Part shown: positions 8,822 through 18,610 of the stretch, one piece after another
Position numbering within the stretch: the stretch's first letter is position 1
Layout: each line of letters starts with the position of its first letter
DNA from: JAMZMI01 sp039944535
GTDB lineage: Bacteria; Bacteroidota; Bacteroidia; Cytophagales; Cyclobacteriaceae
Assembly: GCA_039944535.1 (NCBI GenBank)
Contig: JBDUYP010000008.1
Span: 57,928 to 121,927, forward strand
Length of the DNA: 64,000 nucleotides
Direction of reading: 5' to 3'
Made by a program: the position numbers and the translations under genes
Notes under the pieces: model-generated
What the model was told of the DNA's origin: nothing
Database searches by the model: none
Seen by the model: the letters and a program-made list of their open reading frames with translations, nothing else

Positions 8822-10348
8822 TTATCGGTTTTTCTCAGTGGATCCCAATTGTGTACTCTCATAATAATTTGATAATTCAATCACTTTATTTGGTAATGAA
8901 TCAGCCAAATTCACAAGTTCCGTGGGATCCTTAATTATGTCGTATAATTCCCAATCCTCTCCATTTAGTCTGACAATTTTGTAATTGCCACTACGAAACA
9001 TCCTGAATTTATCTAGTCCAGAAATGAAATAGTCTGGTTCTCGACGTTCCTCGTTCATAAAAACAGGTAAAAGCGAGCTTCCATGCAAAGGCAGGGTGGC
9101 ATACCCTTTAATTGAGTCTGGGTAGTCGATATTTAATACATCTAACAACGTTGGTGCAATGTCTACTACATGACCGACCTGATGTGTAATTGTATTCGGG
9201 GCGATCTTCCCAGGCCAATAGGCTATAAAAGGTGTATGACTGCCCCCTTCGTAACCGGTTTGCTTATACTGCCGATAGGGTGTGTTTCCCAGGTTTGCCC
9301 AAGTGGTGCGCAAACTCCAATAAGAACCGGCCGAACCGGGCTGAACATACGGGATTTTGTTTGCATAGAAGGGGCATGATCCATTATCATTCAGGTACAA
9401 AATCAATGTGTTTTCCAACTCCCCATTTTCTTCAAGCTTTTTCAAAACACGTCCAATATTTTGGTCCATTCGGTCAATGATCGCGGCATACACCGCCATT
9501 TCAAGATCCAGTGAATCTTTTTGGGCATCAGATAAACCATTCCAGGGATAATAATCCGTATACTCGGGGATATAAGGCCCACGAAACTTGTTCAAATTAT
9601 TTTGAGCAGGACTCAATTTCGCATTATCAGGGAGCACACCTAAGTTCTGCATTTTCTCGAATCGTTCTTTTCGAATTTTATCCCAACCTTTCAGGTACTT
9701 TTCTCTGTACTTTTTAATATCCTCTGGTCTGGCTTGAAGTGGATAGTGAGCTGCGTGATAAGGCAAGTACAAAAAGAAAGGCTCTGTTTTTTGAAACGCT
9801 TCATCTAACCACCTTAAGGCATAACCGGTGATAAAATCGGTCTTATACATGGGTGATTTTTCATACTTAATCTCATTTGCATTTAATTCCCTTCCGTCAA
9901 GAAAAAATGGTCGTTCGAATGCCCCAGATGGAGGTAAAAAGTATTCGGTAGTAGCCCAAAAGTAAAATGAGTGGTCAAACACATTTTCTGCTTTGCAGTA
10001 TTCGGGCACCCACGAATCAAAATGCTCTTTTCCAGTCATGATATTGGAATAGCCTGCTTTTTTGGTCAGGTGGGCCAGATGCACCGCTCCGTTTCCACCA
10101 GTATACAATCCAGTCAGTAGCGATGACCTTGTTGGATTGCATTTAGCCATGTTGTAAAAACTTGTAAACCGCAAACCTTCATTGGCCAACCGATCTAGAT
10201 TTGGAGTTTCTATTTCCCCTCCGTAAGAACCGATATCTGAAAACCCGATATCATCGCCCATTATCAATATAATATTGGGTCTTTTCCTTTCTGCGCAGGA
10301 AGCAAAAATGAATGTTAGAAGTAAAACGACATGAATTTTTCGAATCAT
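8822..10348 (-). CDS. Sulfatase, S1 (formylglycine) family, lipoprotein
   Basis: A 508-residue hydrolase removing sulfate esters from glycans. The N-terminus is a lipoprotein signal (lipobox FASC, Cys18), so it should be anchored in the envelope. The sulfatase core starts with the metal-binding NIILIMGDDIGFSDIG segment. The formylglycine motif CNPTR begins at Cys70 (C-x-P-x-R) and is followed by SSLLTG. Later family blocks include NDNGSCPF and GGSHTPFIAYWPG. The overall form resembles arylsulfatases of the S1_4-like type, but the subfamily cannot be set by eye. It must be activated by a formylglycine-generating enzyme or anSME encoded elsewhere. It lies downstream of the secreted GH-A enzyme behind that gene's terminator, so it may have its own promoter in 10349-10442. 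Confidence 0.9.
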   Translation of the reverse strand: MIRKIHVVLLLTFIFASCAERKRPNIILIMGDDIGFSDIGSYGGEIETPNLDRLANEGLRFTSFYNMAKCNPTRSSLLTGLYTGGNGAVHLAHLTKKAGYSNIMTGKEHFDSWVPEYCKAENVFDHSFYFWATTEYFLPPSGAFERPFFLDGRELNANEIKYEKSPMYKTDFITGYALRWLDEAFQKTEPFFLYLPYHAAHYPLQARPEDIKKYREKYLKGWDKIRKERFEKMQNLGVLPDNAKLSPAQNNLNKFRGPYIPEYTDYYPWNGLSDAQKDSLDLEMAVYAAIIDRMDQNIGRVLKKLEENGELENTLILYLNDNGSCPFYANKIPYVQPGSAGSYWSLRTTWANLGNTPYRQYKQTGYEGGSHTPFIAYWPGKIAPNTITHQVGHVVDIAPTLLDVLNIDYPDSIKGYATLPLHGSSLLPVFMNEERREPDYFISGLDKFRMFRSGNYKIVRLNGEDWELYDIIKDPTELVNLADSLPNKVIELSNYYESTQLGSTEKNR

Positions 10349-10431
10349 ATTATTCTTAATTGCAGCAAAAATAGAAATGGAATATTCAGAGAGACATTGA
10401 TGAATTTACCCATTCAGCCCATAAAATCCTG

Positions 10432-10467
10432 AAATTAAAAAGAGGTCTGAGCTCATCACCCAGACCT
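10432..10467 (-). terminator. Terminator after the secreted GH-A gene
   Basis: Stem AGGTCTG (10443-10449) / CAGACCT (10461-10467). On the minus strand the second arm is followed by CTTTTTAATTTC. It lies 29 bases after the stop codon of the 10496-13699 gene. Confidence 0.75.
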
Positions 10468-10495
10468 ACAATTAACAATTATTTGAAACTCCCAT

Positions 10496-13400
10496 TTAGT
10501 TCTTAATAATTAGTCGCTTGTACGACCCATTATTTGAGCGGATTTCCATCAAATAAACTCCCTTGTTGAAACTCGACAAGTTAACTTTATACTTTCCGTC
10601 CTGAGACTTGTAAACCTCACTCAAATAGCTGCGTCCGTCCAGCCCGTATATATTGACGTTTGCCTTCTGTGTTTTTGAAATCTCAAAAAAGACATAGTCG
10701 TTGGTTGGATTAGGATACACCATAAATGCCTGGTCGTTTCTAAAGGGGTATTCAACCGCTTTCCGACTCCCTGAGCCTTCCAACTCTAGTGTAATATTCC
10801 GGATTTTTGTTGTGGCTTTTTCGGCATTATCATGTGAGGTCAGTGCCAAACCGACATACATGGAAGAATTCATGGAAATCGTTACCGAATCTATCAAACT
10901 CCAGGTAACACCATCATTCGATTGATAACCCTCAAAGCGATCGCCCACACGCTTGAGCTTAAGCCAACGATCAATGCTCGTAGCGTTGGAGGTTTTGCTG
11001 CATGATCCTGCAACCGAACTTCTGTACTGAAAGGCATTGCCACTTTCGGGAGTCACATAAATCATTGCATGTTTGGCATCATCATCCAAGGTTTCTCTAA
11101 ACATTAGTCCTGCTTTTACATAATCATCTTGATCTGGAGTAATCGATTGGACCTTGCAAATAATTTCAACCCATGCATCTTCGACATTGATTGATTGATA
11201 AGCATATTGAAATTCATCCGAAGTACCCCAGATATTTGTTCCTGAGCCAGTCAGGGTAAAGAGGCTACCATTGGTCGTGGAGCTGGTGCTACCGGCTATA
11301 CCTACGGAACCAATGTCGGTGTTTTCCCAAGGGGCGAGAAGACCTGGTTCCTCATTTACTACTATGTCCTGAATGTTATCAATATAGAATGTGTCTGACG
11401 AAACAACTCCCGGTGAAAGAAAAAAGATCATTTGATCAACCGAACTATCACCTACAGTAGTATCAGGAGACGAAATGTGTTTGAATCGTGCTTGATACCA
11501 TGTATTTCGTTCCAAAACTTTTGTTCTATAAATACTATGTCGCCCATCTGGGTAAGAGCCCACCATAGAGGTATTTCGAAGCTGAATTTCCAACACAGTA
11601 CCTAGAGGTGCTGCTGTATTTAGATCAATTACAAATTCTTTATCCCCAGATTCATAGATTGAGGCATCTGCAATTACCGTATTGTCAAATTTTAATGCAT
11701 CATAACTAACCCCAGACCTTATGTACATGGAGGTAGAATCCGTGTCATTTGACCCTCCGGGAAAGCTATTTTCAATAATAGAATAGGTTCCGTTGGAGTC
11801 GTCATAAGATATGGTTGGCGTGTCCCCATCGTAGTTTTCAAAAACATCTCCTTCACCAACGTCATCCGGTGACACCCGCTCAATTCTAATGTTATCAAAG
11901 TAATAAATATAATTACTGCTATTCCCCGGATCAAAAGTGAAGGTAAACTGATCAACCTCCAAATCAGAAACATCCGGATCGGGAGAACTGTTATAATCAA
12001 AAGTCATGATTTCCCATTCATTCTGAACAGTTGTGGCTTTCTTATAAGTGCTGTTTCTTCCGTCCGGGCTCGATCCGTAGCTTGCTTCATTCTCAAAATT
12101 CAATTGGATTTCAGTTCCGATAGGAGCGCTTGTTCTGACCTCCATTTTAATCTCAAAATCTCCTGATTTGAAATAGCTGGCATCTTCTACAACTACAGGA
12201 TTACTAAAAGTAAGCTTGGCGTACGAACTTGTTCCATCAGCATTAAATTTCCCAACTCCTGGGGTTTGATTTATGCCTGTTGAATCTGGGTTAACAGAAC
12301 CATTGTGAGATCCTCCAATTACCGATTCGTATTCCAAAAGACTTATTCCGTCATAATTCCTAAGAATAGAATTGTCTATCACCTGAAAGGCGATACCATC
12401 AAGAGCTATTTTATTATGACCATCATGAACTACAACATACAACCTGTAAGCTCCCTCTTCTGAGGGTGTATTAAATACAACAGTACTGTCACTTGTTTGA
12501 GTTATTAATCCAGTGATACCGGGAAAACTATTGCCAGATGTGGCATCATCCAACTCATACCCTTCTTCGACAATTGCCCATTCATATGTCAATGCATCAT
12601 CATTTGGATCATAAGCCGAAACATAAGCTGAGTTAATAGCGCCATTATAAAGAGATACATCATCATCTCGCTCGTGCCCATTCAACTTCATTTCCGTTAT
12701 CCTAGGTGCACGTTGTGAAGGGTAACTACCAGTCCATAAATATTGCAAAGATTCTGCTTCTTCGGTTGCTTCTCCTAGTACATTGAATATACTAAACCAC
12801 GATTCTACTTCACCGTGATTCTGGCGCCCCCAAATAAATTTGTATGCACCCATATTCAACTCTCTGATACATTGTGTTGCACTTGTATCCTCCGGAGTTA
12901 AATCGCCCAGTATATAATCAGTGTACCTGTTTCTCATTACATAGGCCTTACTCGTGCTACTCAATTCAATCGGAGCACCCCAACTCGTCTTGGGTACTGC
13001 TCCCCACGTACCATCAACTCCCCACTCTGTTACGACGTATGGTCTTGTAAATGAGTTTCCTCGAATTTGATTACATGTATTATCAAGGCTTCTATAGTTG
13101 TTAATACCCAAAACATCAAGATCTGGGGCTCTTTCATTGATTCCTATAAGGTCCGGGTCATGAGGAGAGGCAATAACTGTCATTGTTGGATGCAAGCTAT
13201 CTTCTTCGTGAATCATCTCTGAAATGTCGTTGACCGCATCCCAAAGTCTGTAATTGGTGTATCGTGCATCTGCTTCATTGCCAATAGCCCACATTAATAC
13301 GGCTGGGTGATCCCGCCACTTTTTTATATAATATCTGAAGTCCTCTAACTGCTCCTTAACTGCGGTAGTGTCGTTATAATCAAAACCGAATTCTTCATGA

Positions 13401-13699
13401 CCTATGTACAAGCCAACCGTCACAGTCAGACCAAGAGAATCCGCCTTGTCCAGCAAAGCTGTTGTTGTCGCCGCAAATTTGGTGGTATCAACACTATATG
13501 TTCTGATTGAATTTCCGCCGTATGCAGGTAAAGAATCCAGGAAATGTCCGCTGTGACAAACCCCTTTGATAAAATAGGGGCTTCCATCCCGGTAAAGCTG
13601 GTATTCCCCATCGATTAATTTGACTTCTACCTTCACTCCCTGTGAATACGTCAAACTACTAACGAAAAGTAAACAAATGATAAGTAAGATTTTTTTCAT
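10496..13699 (-). CDS. T9SS-secreted clan GH-A glycoside hydrolase with carbohydrate-binding modules
   Basis: A 1067-residue enzyme. After a signal peptide (MKKILLIICLLFVSSLTYSQ) comes a TIM barrel of the GH2-catalytic/clan GH-A type (about 21-330) with RDGSPYFIKGV, YGGNSIRTYSVD, the acid/base motif IGNEAD (Glu142) and the nucleophile motif VTEWG (Glu225). An Ig-like domain (about 331-440) follows, then two similar beta-sandwich modules (about 445-610 and 615-770), a concanavalin-like/DUF1349-type domain (about 775-965) and a T9SS tail beginning MVYPNP (about 993-1067). The barrel plus Ig-like unit is the same as in the three lipoproteins at 26612-30698, so it is probably the extracellular member of that set. 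Catalytic Glu assignment is from the clan GH-A pattern; the substrate is not determined. GH158-like beta-1,3-glucanase or GH72-like activity is possible but unproven. Confidence 0.8.
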   Translation of the reverse strand: MKKILLIICLLFVSSLTYSQGVKVEVKLIDGEYQLYRDGSPYFIKGVCHSGHFLDSLPAYGGNSIRTYSVDTTKFAATTTALLDKADSLGLTVTVGLYIGHEEFGFDYNDTTAVKEQLEDFRYYIKKWRDHPAVLMWAIGNEADARYTNYRLWDAVNDISEMIHEEDSLHPTMTVIASPHDPDLIGINERAPDLDVLGINNYRSLDNTCNQIRGNSFTRPYVVTEWGVDGTWGAVPKTSWGAPIELSSTSKAYVMRNRYTDYILGDLTPEDTSATQCIRELNMGAYKFIWGRQNHGEVESWFSIFNVLGEATEEAESLQYLWTGSYPSQRAPRITEMKLNGHERDDDVSLYNGAINSAYVSAYDPNDDALTYEWAIVEEGYELDDATSGNSFPGITGLITQTSDSTVVFNTPSEEGAYRLYVVVHDGHNKIALDGIAFQVIDNSILRNYDGISLLEYESVIGGSHNGSVNPDSTGINQTPGVGKFNADGTSSYAKLTFSNPVVVEDASYFKSGDFEIKMEVRTSAPIGTEIQLNFENEASYGSSPDGRNSTYKKATTVQNEWEIMTFDYNSSPDPDVSDLEVDQFTFTFDPGNSSNYIYYFDNIRIERVSPDDVGEGDVFENYDGDTPTISYDDSNGTYSIIENSFPGGSNDTDSTSMYIRSGVSYDALKFDNTVIADASIYESGDKEFVIDLNTAAPLGTVLEIQLRNTSMVGSYPDGRHSIYRTKVLERNTWYQARFKHISSPDTTVGDSSVDQMIFFLSPGVVSSDTFYIDNIQDIVVNEEPGLLAPWENTDIGSVGIAGSTSSTTNGSLFTLTGSGTNIWGTSDEFQYAYQSINVEDAWVEIICKVQSITPDQDDYVKAGLMFRETLDDDAKHAMIYVTPESGNAFQYRSSVAGSCSKTSNATSIDRWLKLKRVGDRFEGYQSNDGVTWSLIDSVTISMNSSMYVGLALTSHDNAEKATTKIRNITLELEGSGSRKAVEYPFRNDQAFMVYPNPTNDYVFFEISKTQKANVNIYGLDGRSYLSEVYKSQDGKYKVNLSSFNKGVYLMEIRSNNGSYKRLIIKN

Positions 13700-13703
13700 G
13701 ATT

Positions 13704-13736
13704 TTGTTAAGTTGTTTACTTAAATCAACTTAACAA
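13704..13736. repeat. 11-bp perfect inverted repeat just upstream of the GH-A start codon
   Basis: Arms TTGTTAAGTTG (13704-13714) and CAACTTAACAA (13726-13736) enclose an 11-nt spacer. The structure ends 4 bases before the ATG at 13699, where a hairpin in the mRNA would cover the ribosome-binding region; as DNA it could be an operator. It is also 59 bases downstream of the sulfatase stop at 13796, so a terminator role is possible. Confidence 0.6.
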
Positions 13737-13795
13737 GTATCACAACCATCTTTAAAATAGACCCATAAATCTTGATAATAGATTCAATTTTGAAC

Positions 13796-15625
13796 TCACT
13801 TGCTCCACTTTGTTAGGAGAGCCTTTGATGCAAGTAAATCGTATCTAAATCGATCCTTGATAAAGAATTTTTCATAGGTTCCTTCCACCGTTTTTTGGAT
13901 TTCCGGTTCAGTAATGTCGTACTCCCGAATAAAACTCAGTGCGCGTGCGCGTGCCATGGGAGCTTGTCCATCCAGCAAAACTTCCTCAATGGCTTTTGAC
14001 CATTCTTTGCGTCCGAGTAAATAGAGCGTTTCGCCCAGAACTACCCTGGTGTCTGCATGGGCTTGTTTTAAAGATCGGGTCAAGACTTTTTGGTCACGCT
14101 TAGAAAGCTTGTCGTAATGAATCCGCAATCCAATGGCTGCCCAAAACTGAACTATGCGATTTTCTGATTTCAGTCCTTTCAAAAATGCACATACGTCCGT
14201 ATCAACAGACGCTCTCTCCGCCCAGTCCAAAATCACAGGCAAATCAATATGCTCAAATCTCATCATGTCATAGGCGGGCATTCCCGTCTCATCAACCATA
14301 TCAGCCATCATCTGCTCGGGAACAAAACCTGTGTCCTTTATTCGCATTATCCAGGCGCGGTTGGCAGCTCTCATTTCCAGCAAGACTCTTTGGTAGTCCG
14401 GATCTTCGGCAAGGTTATTCACCTCCCAGGGATCGTTCTCTGTATCGTATAATTCTTCTACCGGCTTTTGTTTCCAGTATGCCATTTGCACTTCATTGCA
14501 ATTTCCTTGAATGCATTCCTGCTCCCATGAACCTACAGAGGGTGCCTTCCACAAGTACTCGATGAATTGCCCATAAATCTCATGTGGTAGATAGTTCCTG
14601 ATATAGCGATACCTCTTACTCCTGACTGCTCGACTCAAATCATGGCTGGCATCCATCCGATCTCGAAACATATAGACAAACTCAGGTTCATTCGTTTTCT
14701 TCTCACCTAAAAAGGCTCTGCCTTGCATGTAATCAGGGATAGTTTGCCCGGTTAGGCTCATCATGGTTGGTGCCAGATCTACAAAACTTACTAGCTCATC
14801 TACAGATTCCCCTACCTCCGACGGCCTCAGGGTTTTGAATTTTTCAGGTATGCGAACAATGAACGGAACGTGCGTGCCCGTCTCATAAACGAACCGCTTG
14901 CTTCGTGCCAATACACCTCCATGGTCGCTGAAATAAAAAACGATCGTGTTTTCCGCCTGGCCACTTTCTTCCAATTCTTGCAAAACCTCACCCACACGCT
15001 GATCCATCAGCGTGATACGATCGTAATACTGCGCCCAATCATGACGAATCTCCCTGGTGTCAGGGTGATATGGTGGTAAAATCATTTCCTCCGGTTTGTG
15101 CTTCAAAAGTGAATCCGGGGTAAACCGATGCAATAAACTTTCGTGTGAAATGCTGGTATTCACGACATGGAAAAAGGGCTGATCTTCTTTTCGGTTTTTA
15201 AAGTCTGCCTTGAGCGAAGACTCGTTCCAAAAGTTATCTCCTGTCGAGGTATTGTAATCTTTTTTTGACTTGTTGGTGCAGTAGTAACCCTGAGCTCGGA
15301 GATACTCTGGAAAAAACTTCACTGAATCCGACAATGGATAATTACTGCGCATGTGCTGATTGCCATTGGAGTTGGCATATACGCCGGTAATAATCGTATT
15401 CCTGGCTGGTGCACAAACAGGAGCATTTGCATAGGCTCGGGTATAAAGATGTCCCTCCTTTGCAAACTGATCAATATGTGGAGTAGTGGCTAGCGTATCA
15501 CCATAACAGCCCAAATAAGGACTATTATCTTCACTTACGATCCAAAGGATGTTGGGTAATTGTTGCGCAGTAGTGTGCTGCGATATGCATACAAAAGCAC
15601 AAACGAGTAGTAACAAATTTCTCAT
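13796..15625 (-). CDS. Sulfatase, S1 family, with C-terminal HEAT-like extension
   Basis: A 609-residue sulfatase with a cleavable signal peptide (MRNLLLLVCAFVCISQHTTA, then QQ) and no lipobox, so probably periplasmic. The core shows NILWIVSEDNSPYLGCYGD, the formylglycine motif CAPAR starting at Cys71 and the block FYFSDHGGVLARSKRFVYE. From about residue 480 the chain continues into short helical repeats rich in Ala/Leu, reminiscent of HEAT repeats, which is unlike the other two sulfatases here. The SEDNSPY form recalls S1_8-like heparan/alginate-type sulfatases, but the subfamily is tentative. The ATG shares one base with the TAA of the upstream esterase gene (TAATG), implying translational coupling. 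Confidence 0.88.
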   Translation of the reverse strand: MRNLLLLVCAFVCISQHTTAQQLPNILWIVSEDNSPYLGCYGDTLATTPHIDQFAKEGHLYTRAYANAPVCAPARNTIITGVYANSNGNQHMRSNYPLSDSVKFFPEYLRAQGYYCTNKSKKDYNTSTGDNFWNESSLKADFKNRKEDQPFFHVVNTSISHESLLHRFTPDSLLKHKPEEMILPPYHPDTREIRHDWAQYYDRITLMDQRVGEVLQELEESGQAENTIVFYFSDHGGVLARSKRFVYETGTHVPFIVRIPEKFKTLRPSEVGESVDELVSFVDLAPTMMSLTGQTIPDYMQGRAFLGEKKTNEPEFVYMFRDRMDASHDLSRAVRSKRYRYIRNYLPHEIYGQFIEYLWKAPSVGSWEQECIQGNCNEVQMAYWKQKPVEELYDTENDPWEVNNLAEDPDYQRVLLEMRAANRAWIMRIKDTGFVPEQMMADMVDETGMPAYDMMRFEHIDLPVILDWAERASVDTDVCAFLKGLKSENRIVQFWAAIGLRIHYDKLSKRDQKVLTRSLKQAHADTRVVLGETLYLLGRKEWSKAIEEVLLDGQAPMARARALSFIREYDITEPEIQKTVEGTYEKFFIKDRFRYDLLASKALLTKWSK

Positions 15626-17076
15626 TATTCTTCTTTAGGTGCTCTGGTCGCATCCTCCCAGTCATCCGTTCTGAAAGATGAAGCCGGCAAAAAACTGTCT
15701 TCGTACAAGGTGCCAACCACCCAATTGCTCCAGGCGTAGCGCACGGCTACAGGTTCAGGTACCTGTTCTGACGAAACCAGTACATCCCTCCTATTTACAA
15801 TTTTCGCTTGAGCAGGATAGAACACGTGATCCTCTCCGGCAATCTCAAATCCAGTCAACTCTCCATATGCATAGAGTCCTCTATCCACATTCTTAAATTT
15901 CAAGAGAATTTTATCCTCCTGGATTTCAAGAGAATCATAGACGGGAGATGTTCCGTCAACATACTCATATCCATAGGTTTGACTCAATGCATTGTACAGC
16001 AGCCGATCGGCTACTTCCTTTTTCTTGGCAGGATGAATATTGAATTGCTCTCCTGCATCTAATGCAATGGCAATACCTGAATTTGGAATCAAATCCACGC
16101 ACTCAACCTGTGCTTCTCGCATAAATGCAGAATTAGTGTTGGTATTGAAGACATCTGGTTTATTGTAAAAGTATGGGGCGATTTGTACAAAATAGAAAGA
16201 AAAGTCACCTAGGCCCCAGCGGGTTCTCCAGTCCTCAACCATAGCCGGAAAAATCTTTTTATAGCTCTCTGGGTTAGTGAAGTTACCCTCCCCTTGATAC
16301 CACAAAGCTCCTTTTATTGTATAAGGAATAATCGGGTTGATCATGCCGTTGAAATGTGCTGTTGGGACGATCCTTGATTTTGCCATGTCTGCATCCTCAA
16401 TATTCACTTCCCGAAACTCGCTCAGCGCTTCCTTTCTTATCCAAGCCTCCACACGGCTACCACCCCTTCCCGACTGGATGAGTCCCACTGGAACATCCAA
16501 AATCTCTTGTAATTGTTGACCGAAGAAATATCCGATGGCACTGAACTTCCATACGCTTTCCTGAGACGCCAATTCCCAGCTAGCTGCTTTCCCAATTTCA
16601 CGTTGAGGTGTTTTCGCTCCGATCTGTGGCACCACAAATAGACGGATTTTAGAGTTCTCTGATTTGGCAATGGCTGCATTACTTCCAAACGTAGGTTGAC
16701 CGTTAAAGCCTCGCATCGGCATGACCATATTGGACTGCCCAGAGCACAACCAAACCTCACCGAAGAGGATATTTTCAAGCTTTATAGTTTCATCCTGAGA
16801 TTTGATCTGAATCGTTTGAGTTTCCTTACTTCCAGTGGTGGCAACTTCAACCTTCCAGTTTCCTTCAGCATCTGCTTTGACTTTTATTGGTGATTCGATC
16901 CACGAGGCTTCCAGCGTAAACTTCTCCTTAGGATCAGCCCAGCCCCAAACCATAACGGTGGTATTTCGCTGAAGCACCATGTTTGAAGAAACGATGGCCG
17001 GCAAGGTGATTTTAGCTTCTGCCCCAAGTACTACAATCAGAAATAACAGAATCAATACAGCCTTTCTCATCTTCAT
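15625..17076 (-). CDS. Sialate O-acetylesterase-like carbohydrate esterase (SASA domain)
   Basis: A 483-residue exported esterase. The ATG at 17076 is chosen; an upstream in-frame TTG at 17091 would overlap the preceding sulfatase. Signal peptide MKMRKAVLILLFLIVVLGAE. Family blocks are SSNMVLQRN, EVWLCSGQSNM with the catalytic Ser (about Ser115), and GALWYQGEGN, followed by a later AGEQFNIHPAKK segment likely carrying the catalytic His. Enzymes of this family remove O-acyl groups from sugars, which would expose the glycan to the glycosidases and sulfatases of the operon; despite the name, sialic acid is not implied. It sits between two sulfatases, 1 nt after one stop and overlapping the next start by 1 nt. 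Confidence 0.85.
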   Translation of the reverse strand: MKMRKAVLILLFLIVVLGAEAKITLPAIVSSNMVLQRNTTVMVWGWADPKEKFTLEASWIESPIKVKADAEGNWKVEVATTGSKETQTIQIKSQDETIKLENILFGEVWLCSGQSNMVMPMRGFNGQPTFGSNAAIAKSENSKIRLFVVPQIGAKTPQREIGKAASWELASQESVWKFSAIGYFFGQQLQEILDVPVGLIQSGRGGSRVEAWIRKEALSEFREVNIEDADMAKSRIVPTAHFNGMINPIIPYTIKGALWYQGEGNFTNPESYKKIFPAMVEDWRTRWGLGDFSFYFVQIAPYFYNKPDVFNTNTNSAFMREAQVECVDLIPNSGIAIALDAGEQFNIHPAKKKEVADRLLYNALSQTYGYEYVDGTSPVYDSLEIQEDKILLKFKNVDRGLYAYGELTGFEIAGEDHVFYPAQAKIVNRRDVLVSSEQVPEPVAVRYAWSNWVVGTLYEDSFLPASSFRTDDWEDATRAPKEE

Positions 17077-17077
17077 A

Positions 17078-18610
17078 TCAGTTTGTTTCAAGGAACCTCA
17101 TATACCCTTCAGGATAGCCAAAATTCTCAAGTGTTTTTTCATTCATCATTTTGAAAACCTTTCTATTGGCGTTTAAATCATCCTCATAGTCTGAACTCAA
17201 CGCATCGTTTTCCATCTGCAGTGGCTTCTTTCGCATATCATAAAGCTGCTCATTATTTTCACTGCCGTTGAAATAAATGCCATAGTAGAAATCCGAAGAT
17301 ATCAATCCCATACCCGTCGAAACCTCTACCGGAATATGCGTTCGCTCTAACTTCTTATCGGGATTAAAAAACAGAGCAGACAAATCCTTTCCTTCAAATT
17401 CTTTTTCACTACTCACTCCCGCCAAGCCAAAAAGCGTTGGCACCAAATCCAGGCCATTAGAGACCAGATTGGAGTCATCCACCCGGCCACCTTCCAACGA
17501 TGGGTGAGTCACTACAAATGGTACATGGCACACCTCATCGAAAAGCAATCCCTTGCCAGCCATCTGGTGTGCGCCATTCATCTCGCCGTGATCGCTGGTG
17601 AATATGATGACCGTATTTTCGTCCATACCACTGGCTTCCAAACCATCCAACAGCTCACCAACCTCCCGATCAATTTCCTCTACAAACTTGACGTATGCAA
17701 AACGGTGAAGTCTCCAGTCCGTAGAGTCGTATTGCCCTCTATAGCGACCAAAAGAAGCCGCCATTCCTTCCTCTCCATTCTCTCCAGAAATGATCGTTGG
17801 CTCGTCAGATTGGGGCATATAATTATCCGGCAATGGAGGTGAGTTTTTTAGATAATAATCGATTGGCTCGAAACCACCAGCGCCCTTTTCACCTTCGGGA
17901 ATGCGCAGATTAGCCAGAACTGATTCTCTAAGCAAATCCTGCCATCCACCCGCATCCGTTCGATCATCTATTTTGTCCATATCAAACTTATTATCCTTGA
18001 TATGCGCGTAGCAGATGTCATGCGGATTCATCAATGAAGCAACCATAAAAAACGGCTGATCTGTATGATTGGCCTTGTGATTATTAAGTGTTTCAATCGC
18101 CTTTGGCACGCAATCCACTCCTCGGTATTCCTTGCCATTGGCATACACTTCAAACCCAAGATCTTGGGGCTTAAAGGAGTACGCTCTCCAACCAAAATGA
18201 TCCTTACCTCCATAGTACGTTTTGTAGCCGGCCTGTTGCATTTGTGAGGCTATGGGATGCTCTGCAACGTACTCTTTTACATCTACAGAATTGTGATCGA
18301 TTCCTTTCGGCACATGAAAACCAAAACTCGTCGGGCGCTGACCTGTGAACATGCTGACCCTGGATGGAATACAAACAGGATTGGCTACATAAGCTCGATC
18401 ATAGCGCACCCCTCCTGCCATCAATCGATCGATGTTGGGCGTTTCCACATATTGATTTCCCATTGAGGAAAAGAAGTTCCAGTTGAGCTGATCACTGATA
18501 ATCAACAAGATGTTTGGCTTCTCTGGCCGATCAACTTTTGCAGTGGTTTTTTTATCGCATGAGGAAATCACAGCAATAAAAAGAATCAATATGGTTAGTC
18601 TCGTTTTCAT
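17078..18610 (-). CDS. Sulfatase, S1 family, lipoprotein
   Basis: A 510-residue sulfatase with a lipoprotein signal (lipobox ISSC, Cys18). The core shows NILLIISDQLNWNFFSSMG, the formylglycine motif CIPSR starting at Cys80 followed by VSMFTG, YGGKDHFG, and the metal block VIIFTSDHGEMNGAHQM. The DQLN form is typical of choline-sulfatase/heparan-type S1 subfamilies, distinct from the other two sulfatases here, so the three probably cut different sulfate positions. The start ATG overlaps the CstA stop codon by 4 bp (ATGA), indicating coupling with that transporter. It needs an external maturase, not seen here. Confidence 0.9.
   Translation of the reverse strand: MKTRLTILILFIAVISSCDKKTTAKVDRPEKPNILLIISDQLNWNFFSSMGNQYVETPNIDRLMAGGVRYDRAYVANPVCIPSRVSMFTGQRPTSFGFHVPKGIDHNSVDVKEYVAEHPIASQMQQAGYKTYYGGKDHFGWRAYSFKPQDLGFEVYANGKEYRGVDCVPKAIETLNNHKANHTDQPFFMVASLMNPHDICYAHIKDNKFDMDKIDDRTDAGGWQDLLRESVLANLRIPEGEKGAGGFEPIDYYLKNSPPLPDNYMPQSDEPTIISGENGEEGMAASFGRYRGQYDSTDWRLHRFAYVKFVEEIDREVGELLDGLEASGMDENTVIIFTSDHGEMNGAHQMAGKGLLFDEVCHVPFVVTHPSLEGGRVDDSNLVSNGLDLVPTLFGLAGVSSEKEFEGKDLSALFFNPDKKLERTHIPVEVSTGMGLISSDFYYGIYFNGSENNEQLYDMRKKPLQMENDALSSDYEDDLNANRKVFKMMNEKTLENFGYPEGYMRFLETN

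Noticed and set aside
10366..10373. TATTTTTG on the minus strand, a match to the Bacteroidota -7 box TAnnTTTG, 18 bases before the sulfatase ATG
   Set aside because: No TTTG-like -33 element was found at the proper distance, and the 8-mer is expected by chance in AT-rich DNA.
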